DNA from: Psoroptes ovis
Taxonomy: Eukaryota; Arthropoda; Arachnida; Sarcoptiformes; Psoroptidae
Assembly (NCBI GenBank): GCA_002943765.1
Contig: PQWQ01000040.1
Span: forward strand, 124,001-188,000
Reading direction: 5' to 3'
Length of the DNA: 64,000 nt
The notes beneath the pieces were generated by a model. It worked only from the letters and a program-made list of their open reading frames with translations, had not been told where the DNA came from and ran no database searches. Positions 25,218 to 36,500 of the stretch are shown here, piece after piece. The position numbers and the translations under genes were made by a program. Numbering within the stretch: position 1 is the first letter of the stretch; every line of letters begins with the position of its first letter.

Positions 25218-27172
25218 ATGTCATCAATGGATGTATCAAAATCAGGTAAGCGGTGGCTAAAGAGGTTTTTTCCAATTTTGATTTAATAAGTTTGATTTTT
25301 GTCATTTTTCCGAATTTGAATTTATTATTAATGTAATAATTTTTTTGTGTGATAATTTATTCACAAAAAAAAATTGTCAAATGTGATTCGAATTGATTTT
25401 TGTTGGAAAAAAAAATTGATTGTTGTTTAGAAACATTATTAGATTGTCCGAAAAGTTCATTCGGCTTATCACGATAGAGTTGTCACATGAAAATCGGCCA
25501 AAACTTTTCGGACAACCTGAATATTATTTAGAAAAAAAATGAACCAGAAATTATTTATCATTTTTTACTTATTCATTTAATAATCATGTATTCATTCCAG
25601 AAAATTAATCAATAGTTTTATTTTTTTGCCTTTGTGAGTGCGTGTGTAATGGTTGTGAACCATTTATTAGGTTGTCCCATAAGTTCTTGCCGATTTTCGA
25701 ATGGGAAAAAAATTTAAAAAACGGCAAAAACTTATGGGACAACCCAATGTATCATTGAACAATGCACTGCCATCACTATGGCCATTTTGGTCAAATCAAA
25801 TAATGATGGTGGCAAATAAGTAAATTTTTTTTTTTGCCCAAAAATTCTTTTATCTGTGTGCGTTGTGTGGATGTGTATGTATGTTAAAAAATCATCCGAA
25901 AACCAAATGAAAATTGTGATATCTATGATGATTTCCATTATTTCAGAGTTTAACTTGAAAAAAATTCCCACATTTCATTCATTTATATAGAAAATATTTG
26001 TATTAGGCTGTCCGAAAAGTTCTTTCCGCTTAATCAATCCGAGTTGCTCATAAAAATCGGCGAGAACTTTCCGGACAATCTAATATATTTCTGTGTTTGA
26101 ATGATTTTTTTTTTTGAACCAAGTCAATAGTTGTTAAGTAAAGTCTGCTTTTGAAAATCAATTGATCAGACAAAAAACTAAAATCGAATCTATGCTCAAT
26201 GATCAATTGTTTAAAAGAACCAAAAAAAAAAAAAAAAAAAATTCGCATACAAGGATCAAACGAAGAGAAAGTTTCGAAATTCGTTTCGAGAATCTTAAGT
26301 TTTTCCTGCAAAAAGAAAAAATCTCCAAGCTCTTAAAGTCTTGTTCAAGCATACAAATATTAGCAGCGAATTGAGATGCTCAAAATGGATTCAATTCAAA
26401 ATTTTAATTATTTTTTCATTTTTTTTATTTGTCTCAAATTTTTCTTTCAGATAACAATCATTTTGAAATATTTCATCATAATTGATTGATTTAACAAAGC
26501 GAAAAGTGAAGCAAAAATATGCATGTCTTAGTGTATTATATGCGTGTGTTGTTGTTTGTACTATTCAAACATACATATACTCACAAAATGTAAAATGAGA
26601 TTTTTTTTTTCATTGCATGTAAATTGGTTTGGTTTTCACAGTCATCATCATCATCATCATCATTTTTTAAATATTTTAGGTTGTCCGAAAAGTTTTGGCC
26701 GATTTTCAAGAACAACTCTATTCGATTAAGCAAAATGAACTTTTCGGACAATCTAATATTTTCTATTATGATTATTAATATGGGTTTGTCATGTCAAACA
26801 AAAATGGTTGAAAAAAATGGCCAAAAAAAATGTTTTTTAATGAAATTTGAATATTTGTTTGAATGAATTTATTACACAGAAATTGAATGATTTGAAACGA
26901 TATGAAATGAATGAATGATTATTACGAATTGGATTTTTGAGTGAAAAAAAAATGACAAATAAAAATTTACAATTTAGCAAAAGGAATTGAATTGAATGAA
27001 TGAATTAATGTGAATATCACATTGCATTTCATTGGTTTTTTGTGTGTGTTTTGTCTCCATGTCTATGTATGCAGCAGCAGCAGGCGCAATACATTTGTAT
27101 GCACACATTTGTGTAATAAGTCTTCACTTTTGCCACAAGTTTAAATGTAATTTTTATAATTTGAAAAAGTTG

Positions 27173-27203
<31 letters not shown>

Positions 27204-27537
27204 TTGTTGTTGTTGTTGTTGTTTTAAATATAATGGATATTATGGATGGATTTATCGTTATATACTGTGTTTGTATTGATGATTGTTCATACATATATAT
27301 AAATGTATTTTGACCGGTCACGCAAATTAATATTAATCATTTTTTATCATTTATCAGGTTGTCCGAAAAGTTTTGGCCGATTCAATCAATAGAATTGCCA
27401 CATGAAAATCGGCCAAAACTTTTCGGACAGCCCTAATATTTTAAATCGTTTTAACAGTAATAATAATAATTATTATGATTGTCATTAAAATATGATAAGT
27501 CAAAATATGGCAAATAATAATGAAGTATTGGAGAAAC

Positions 27538-27569
<32 letters not shown>

Positions 27570-30500
27570 CAACATACAAAAAAAAGGTGTTGGTTTATAT
27601 ATGTCTCTACATATCGACATATAACTTGATGTCTGTGTGTATTTATGTGTATAAATGTTTATACCATTAATACATCAAATATCAAATAATAATAATATAT
27701 CATTATCATCATCAACAGCCACAGCAGCCATCATCATTTATTTTTAAATCAATTTGATTCAATGTGAATTAGGCTCTGTCCGTAAAGTTCATTCCGCTTA
27801 ATCGCAATAGAATTGCCACATGAAAATCGGCCAGAACTTTCCGGACAATCTATTATATGCTAAAATTCATTGAATTATCTTTATGAATGAAAAATAATTG
27901 ATGATGGAAAAAATACAAATATTAGACTCAAAAATATATAACGGATATTTGATACAATTTTTTCATAAATTTTTCCAATTTATTATCCCAATAGCTTTAA
28001 AACACATTGGCTACTGTTTTTTTCAATGTACAAATTGGGCAAATTGAACGAATTTTCAATGTGTATTTAATATCTGTATATTTTGGCACATCTTTTTTTT
28101 TGGTTCCAATGTGTGAATGAAAAGCAATTTGTGACCAGTAAATTTTTTTATTTTACTAAATTTTTTGACCATCTGTCTCCATTGTCTACATCAGTCAGTT
28201 GGTTTTATTGGTTTCACCAAAAATTTCAGTGAAATGAAAATTTTAGATATTAGATTGTCCGGAAAGTTTTGGCCGATTTTCATGTCGCAACTCTATTCGA
28301 TTAAGCGGAATGAACTTTTCGGACAGACACTAATAAACTCGAGACAATACTTGAAATTATTTCGACAAAATTCACTGATTTTTTCAATGGTAAACATATG
28401 TACATCAGGGCTATAATTTGTCTGAATGAAAATTTGTTAATTGAAGCATCAATGAATGAAGATTGAAACAATGAGAAATTCCAGAAAGAAATCAGCAGAA
28501 AAAAATCAATGTAATGGAGAGAGCACGTATTACTATTGGGTTGTCCCATAAATTCTTGCCGTTTTTTCTATATTTTTTCATTCGAAAAACGGCAAGAATT
28601 TATGGGACAACCTTATACATATAGGCACGTGTCAATCGCATCTTTTGCGTTTTATTTTCTTTGAAAAACTTTTCAAATCTGATTTTCATTATTATTTAAT
28701 GATTCCACATTATTTTTCAATCACTGTGAATGATTCACCCAAAGTGATTATTTCGTCCAAATTTTTTGGGTGAAATTTTTGGGTAAAAATTTATTTGGTA
28801 AACACACACGTTTGCTTGCGCTGAGAAATTTGCCAAATGCTCTTCAATGTGGCTCTATCAATGACTACGGCGACGACGACATCTACGACATCATAATCCA
28901 AAAGTTATTTGATTTCAAAACGAATCATTTTTGTGAAGCAAATTTGTTTTGGCCAAATACTAGTGCTTGTCCGGAAAGTTCTGGCTGATTTTCATAAGCA
29001 GCTCTATTGATTAAGCCGAGAGAACTTTTCGGACGACCTATTAGGCAATACTTCAATTATTGCCTTTGTTACAAATACAACAAACGTATTAATTGAAATG
29101 AAATAATTCTCAAAATTCAACATACTGGAAAAAGTAACCGAAAAACCAGAACAAAACAAAAATGCTTTTGGCTATTGACTTGATTTTGATTCACAGTGAA
29201 AATTTTTAGTATTCGAGATTCAAGTCATTGGTAATAATTGTATTTCAAATTGCTTTGATGAAATACACACAGACAAAATGGTAGCTCATGATTATCATTA
29301 TTATTGGGCTGTCCGAAAAGTTCATTCCGCTTAATCAATAGAGTTGCTAACATGAAATTCGGCAAGAACTTTTCGGACAACCTTTTATTATTGGTTATTT
29401 GATTATTTGAAAAAAGTTTTTTTTTTCGTTCATTCATTTTGTTTGTTTGGAAAAAGTTGTGAATTTTTCTCGCTGTTGTGTATTTATTGCACACACACAC
29501 ACACACTGACACAGGCGAGTCCATATCTCTTTATATATCTCTACACGAGTATCTGTTTGGCGAGTGTTTTCAGTGTTCAGCGAGTGAATGAATGTATTTA
29601 AATAGCCGAAAATCCTTTGATTTTCATCGTTTTGATTGTTTTTGATAAACCAATTGAATTCAATTTAACCTTTTTAATTTTTCTAAGAAAATTTGTCAAA
29701 AATTTCCAGAAAAAATTCTCAAAAATGTCAATTAATTCAGTGGATGAAATTTTGAATTTCAGTATGGTTTAGACACCTTTGAGAATTTTCCTAATTGAAA
29801 ATTCCTGGAAATTTTTCCCCTGCGAAAAATTCCCGTAAAACTTTTTTCCTCCAAACGAAATAATAATTCATGGGGAAAAGTAAATTGAAATTTTCAAAGA
29901 GTTTCCTATAATAACATAGAGTGATGCGGCCCCTGGAAAAAAATCGGAATAAAAGTTATCGCATCATGTTTTTGGTCAATAGAGATGAAAAAAAGTCAAT
30001 GACGGTCACCAACAATTCTTGACCCTTCCGGTCCAAAAAGGGGGTCAAAAGTCAATAATTGCTATATCTCGGCCGTTTTAAGAGGTGAACTCTCAATTTT
30101 TTCAATAATTAAAGATTATCTAGTTATTAATCATTCGTGAAAATATCATTGCTTAACATGATCGGCAAACCGAAATATATCCATTTGAAGTTACCATTGT
30201 CATTATCATATGGGCTGCCAGTTGACGTGTACACGTCAAAACTGAAGTGCTCGGTGATTCGCTCAACAACTGTTTAAATAGTCGCTTAGAGCACAAGCAC
30301 TTCTATGTTCATCATCAATTGATGACCATTTAAGCCCGAGCATAATCATTTAATGACATTTCGGCAACCACAGGACATAAACCACCATTTAACAGCCACC
30401 CTATATTATCTAAAATATATATCTAAAGAAATATTTACAAGAAAAAATATTTAAAAAAAAAATTAAGAAAGAAAAATATTTACAAAGAAAAATCACTCTT

Positions 30501-33500
30501 CGATATCACTTTCGTTATCATCAAAAACCATTGGACCGCTATGATCGAAGATGTTTGTCAGAGCCTCGGCTGGGAGGAATCTCCGGTTTTCGTACTTGCC
30601 AAAACTCAGATAAAAAATCAGAGCTGCGACATGTGAACACGAACCAATGGTTCGGTTCCCGTTGGCACAAGTACAATAATGGCCTAATATTGAATCAAGG
30701 TCATGGCCATTCGGTAGATATTTTACATAAACCCGGTAGGTCTTTGAATTGATATGCCTCGATCGAACCACCCATCGAATCAAAGACATATCACCCACCA
30801 TTTTTTCTATCAGCAATTGATCATTGTCAGATAGCATTTCTCCCAGGTATGTTATCGATTGTGATAGTTGATATGACCCAGTGAAAAATATTATCAATTG
30901 TTCTAGCGATAATTGCGGAAAATCTGCAAGATCATTGCTCCCCATGCTGATGAATATGTTCTTTTTATAATTGAGATTATTATCTAGAACATATTGACCA
31001 AGATCGTTGTTGGTTAAATTCATTTTAAACATTCGCAGCACAATTACATCAACATTGTCCTTATCGCTCGTGAATCGCTTACAAAAATTGTTCACCAGAT
31101 AGCAAGCGATTCTGCAATACGTCGATGCTTTCGGCAGCGATTGATTCAGAAATTGGTGATGTAGAAGCTTATATTTTTGAGCTATGACTCCATGCACTGC
31201 TTCTACTGGCCAACGGATTTTGGTAACAAAGCGTGACTGATTGGATTCAGTTGTTGTTAACTGATTCCGTTGGCCTTTCAATGCTGGCATCATTACCTGA
31301 TAACCAGACTGTTCCAAAAAAGACCGAACATCACGAAATCCTCGATCCAAAACAAAAATATCTCCTGTTAAAAGTAGCATAGAATTAATTGAGAACATTC
31401 AAAAAAATATGTATATTTGAACACTTACCTTTTCTTAAGAGTCGGGGCAATCCATTTGGGTTTTCGAGGATTCTTCTTAAAATAGTTGCATCATTGTCGC
31501 GTGCATAATACGGTCCGTATAGGTCTATGACGAAGCCATCAGTCGTGCATACCGTAAATGGTTTGCACAGGCTTGTCATTTTTTGACCCGAATAGGACTT
31601 GCGTTGATAAATGTTGTTTGACGACTTTTGATGGCGTAAATAAGTGCCATCACAAATGATCACCAATCTTCCATCAACATTATCGCACAATTTGCGCACC
31701 ATCAATGATGTATGTTCATTGATCAGGCAATCTCGGTCCAGATTACCAGATCCAAATGACGTTGACAATATATCTGTTTCGAATGCATTCAATATTGCAT
31801 CGATCTGATTCATGATATTGTTTTCAGTCATGTTCTTGTCAAACATCGTTGCAACTATTTTATTTGGTAGACCGGTCTTTAATTTTATCAAAAATGCAAT
31901 CATTGCATTTTTAATTGATCTCTTGGGCGTGTTCCTCATCGATTTGATTTTGGAACAGAGGCCGTCAATTTGGTCCATTGTGTGACCTAGACAAAAAAAA
32001 TTCATTTGAATCATATATTCAACATACTAAAAAGCCAAATAATGATAATTACCTGTCAAATCATAGATGTTATCATCGTTGATTCGCTCTCTGTGTGCCA
32101 CATCTGAACCATGAAGAAGGTAGAAGTAATCTTCGCTTTCTATTAACGTCGAAAGTTGATGTATTTCGATTTTATACATGTCTTTTCGATATAAAACATT
32201 GTGAACCAAATGACCTGGGCAGCAGCGGTTTCCCTTAGGAATTATTAGTTTACGCTGTTTAAAAACTTGTAAACGTGCTTCGGGTGGTACGAGTCTCAAA
32301 CTCGTCTCACTTCCACAAATGAAACAATACCTGTGTGTCGAAATGCATCGTACATGCGGGACTTCAATCAAATCGTCATCTTTTTCTTCATAAATGTATG
32401 ATTCATCTGAAGTTATTGAAGATTGTGATTTGATTGGAGATGAAAAATCCGATTCGCTATATGGTGTTGATATCGGATCACTTGGTGTTATTTCTGCCAT
32501 TGATGTTGATGGCTGTGGGTCTCTTGATGCTGGTGGCTGTGAGTCACTTGAAGCTGATGGCTGTGGGTCACTTGAAGCTGATGTTTCAGATTCTTGTTTT
32601 CTTCGAAGTGAGTGAATTTTAGATACCTTCGAGTAACATGAGGAACAAACAAAATCATTGATTTTAATCGTTTTGCCCGTTGCTATGCGGACTTTTTCGA
32701 TATATTCTTCATCTTTGACATGTTTATTATATCTATTAATTTTATATTGTAATAGTTTTTTGCAGATAGCACAATGCTTTCCGCGAATCGATATTTTTTG
32801 TTCGGACATTTTGACAAATTGCAACAATGTGTTGGAATCGTGAAATGGATGAAATGTGTTTGTTTTTATGCTTATTTATACAATATTTCACAGGTCCTTC
32901 GACTTGGTTAGGCTTAATTTGTTAGACTCAGCCCATCGATAATTTCGGTATTGAAAAGACCAAATTGTAAGTAAATGCAAAAGAGTGAGAATGATTCATT
33001 GAAAAGGGAATAATTAAAATGATGAAGCGACATGGTCAGGTAAAAATCGAAATATAATATTATATTAGAAAAATATGAAAATGGAGAAACATGTGTAATG
33101 ATACTTCAATTTTCTATCAAGTTCAATGATTCTGCATAGCGATAGAGCGGTTCGGTTTTTAATTATAAAATACTTTATTTGTCGAATTTGACGAAATCAG
33201 CTAATATTCGATGTGTATCGTGTCATTTCATAAAATCTAATGTGTTTTGATTGTGTGTTTGTAGGGAATATGTATAATAATGTCACAAGCCTCGCACCTG
33301 TGTGAAAAGTCAATTCTATTAGGCTCGGCCCATGGAGACGATTGTTTGTGTCTTTGATACCGACCCAATAGCTATGCAAAAATTATCTATCTATTATTTA
33401 CCTATCAAGGTATTAGCTTGAGGTCTTAGCCATATGTTAATCCTTTCTAGCGCCAGTTCCATTATCTTGTCTGACGCTGCTATAATCTTTCTCTTTGACA

Positions 33501-36500
33501 ATTCATTTGCCGCTATTTCACTAATTCCTTCTGGCACCAGTTCAACAATTTCTTTGTCCATTTTGCCTACCGACTCATTCCTCATTGTCTCACAGCAAAT
33601 ATGGAAAAATAAAGGAGAATTATAGAAAATCATGAGATTTAAATAATAGAAATAATTAAAGTATTTAATCAAAAGAAAAAGAATTCTCGAAAATTCTCAT
33701 TATACTTTCAATATATGCCCAAGGGTTTATCCCACGATTGTCGAAGAAAATCTTCAGGTCCTTGATGGCCTAGGAATGTGATTGTTTGATCACAGTTTTT
33801 ATGTTTATTTAAGACAAACTCAAATAGGAAAATGAAAAGTTGATGATCATTGTGTAGTCCTTTAGGCGAGGCCTCTAATCCTTTGGTCATTAGCTCTGTA
33901 TGTCGTTTTCGGCAATTTCCTTTAATCATCTTTGTCTTTAATGTTTTATGACAATCATTTTTACGATTTTTGATAGCAAACCTTTGAAGACCAAGTGGGA
34001 AGAGGAAAAGTTGAACCAACAATAGCCAAAATATCATAGACTTACAAATACTTGTATTAAATACGACTATTTAAACAGTTGTTGAGCGAATCACCGAGCA
34101 CTTCAGTTTTGACGTGTACACGTCAACTGGCAGCCCATATGATAATGACAATGGTAACTTCAAATGGATATATTTCGGTTTGCCGATCATGTTAAGCAAT
34201 GATATTTTCACGAATGATTAATAACTAGATAATCTTTAATTATTGAAAAAATTGAGAGTTCACCTCTTAAAACGGCCGAGATATAGCAATTATTGACTTT
34301 TGACCCCCTTTTTGGACCGGAAGGGTCAAGAATTGTTGGTGACCGTCATTGACTTTTTTTCATCTCTATTGACCAAAAACATGATGCGATAACTTTTATT
34401 CCGATTTTTTTCCAGGGGCCGTTATTCTAGGTAACTCTTTCAAAATGAATATTTATATTTAGGTACTTGGAAATTTTCCGAGAAAATTTCATTTTCTCCC
34501 CATTTAAAAACGATTCTCGTGAAGAAAGTTTCCCGAAATTCAAATTCAAAGAAAATTCCAAGAAAATTGCCAATTTTCACTCATTTAAATATGTGCCCGT
34601 TTGGAATATGCCCGTTAGAACTCGTATTCCGTTTCATATGCAAATTTATTCCCTAAGAAGAATTTTTTCCGAAGAAAAATTTCTTATCTCCCCAATATTA
34701 TCGGGCTCCAACCACCATTATTTTACAGTATTAAGTCATGGGTTACGTATGTTCACATGGTGCAAGATGCATCCTCTTACAATGGCCTGATTCGGGACTT
34801 ATCTCACAAATTGAATGGCTCGAAATTCGCGAGCAAAAAAGTCAAAGATTCAACTGCTTTGTGAATGGCTCTAAAAACAATTATTCTCATTGAATGTTTA
34901 AATATGTGTCGATTCACTCATTGTGTATGATAATTGTCTATATTTATTAGGTTTTGTCCGAAAAATTTTTGTCGATTTTATCGTAGAAAATCATTTGGAA
35001 AATCGGCAAAAACTTTTCGGACAACCTTATATTTGGCCAATGTGTAAATATTTCGATCAATTTTTAGAATTTTTTAAATCTGAAAATTAATTTTTGAATA
35101 ATGCATTCAAAATGCATTCAAATCCATTTAAAATGCATTGTATTTGTGTCTCTGTGTATATTTGTATTTGGTTGTCCGAAAAATTCATTCTGCTTAATCA
35201 ATCGAGAGTTGCTACATGAAAATCGGCCATGACTTTACGGACAACCTAAATATTTGTATGAACACATTTACATATTTTAAAATTGAAATTTTTCTCAAAA
35301 AACATTTCAAAACTCTTGAAATACAACACTTTTTTTTTCAACGATGAAAACATCTGTAAACGTTGAACATTCATTTTGAACATTTATTCATTTCACATAT
35401 CATCAGTGAAATCACAATGTCTACTTGTGTGTTTCATGCATCATTGTGTCTATCTGTGTCTGTGTATTTCATTAGATTGAGCCAAACATCTTTACTTGAG
35501 CATCTCTGAGCTATATATATATCAATGCGTACATATATTTTATATGTGAAATTGGTGTGTGGTGAACCATTTTGATCTCCATCATCATCATCATCACTGT
35601 GAATAGAGATGTTTTCGGAGATGGGGCTATTGTTTTCTATGGACTTCAATGATGATTTTCCATTCGTTTTTCTGCCCCATTCAATTCTCTCCGAAATTCT
35701 CTCATCTTTGGGATATTCAGTGAGTCAGTTCTTGAGTTTTAAGCCATCATCAACAAAGGGGGCGGTGGTGGCGGGCATTGGTTGTCCTGATGGCGGTCGG
35801 TGGTGGCATTTTTTTTTTTTTTTTTTTTTTGGAAATTCTTATGGCAGAAATTTGGTGGCAGTTCTTGAATGCCAATTCATCCATAGAATATTTGTATTTT
35901 TGTAAACTTTTCAAATATATTTGTATTCTCACTGTATCTCTGTCTGTGTGTGTTTAAATCTATTCAAATACGATTTACTATGAGTGTCAAATGTGTATTT
36001 ATTCGAGTACTTTTTGGGAATTTCATTTCGTTTTGAATTTATCTCCATTATTTAATGTAGCCACTCCATGTAGCCTTATGTTGCCTTCGATTTAGCACTG
36101 ATACATTGATTTTGTATGAAACGCGAAAATGAATATTTTTATTAAAACTTTGAAAAATTGCTCCTTAAAAATTTTTCTCATTGAACGTATTAATACGTCA
36201 GCGGCATACACTTAATATAGCTAGGGTTAGATGCTTAGTTTTTTTTTTTTTGTTTACCAAAAAATGTTTTCTATTGACAAAACGAAAGCAAAACACACCA
36301 ATACAACAATACACAATAATAATACATTTGAATCAATACATTTGAAATTGATCTCAATGGATTTGAATTGAAAATTGAAATTGAATCAATTATTATTTGC
36401 TTTTTCATTTTGATTTGATTCATTCAAAGAAAAATTTTCATTCAACGAAAACAAACCTTGAAAGCATGGTCTTTGGCTTTGGAATTCATTGTGAAATAAT

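Larger units (their letters stand above)
29928..34420 (-). mobile_element. Autonomous DNA transposon with 357-bp TIRs and an intact DDE/SWIM transposase
   Basis: The element is about 4.49 kb. The left arm (29928-30284) begins GGCCCCTGG; the right arm (34064-34420) ends CCAGGGGCC. The arms are the same length and look identical when read against each other. Each carries the palindrome TGACGTGTACACGTCA. Inside, on the minus strand, lie a three-exon transposase and two short open frames near the right arm. The DDE_Tnp_4-like core points to the PIF/Harbinger-ISL2EU range of transposons, but I cannot name the family. The insertion sits in the first intron of the ELM2-SANT gene, in opposite orientation. 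The exact boundary is uncertain because homology continues weakly outward on both sides, with a 12-bp difference (29916-29927). Confidence 0.85.

Noticed and set aside
30531..30752. Plus-strand open frame opposite the transposase SWIM exon
   Set aside because: It is a shadow of the minus-strand transposase, whose frame carries the recognisable SWIM and DDE motifs.
32027..32809. THAP domain at the transposase N-terminus
   Set aside because: THAP requires a C2CH pattern with AVPTIF and Pro/Trp landmarks. Here there are CxxC pairs with different spacing and no such landmarks.
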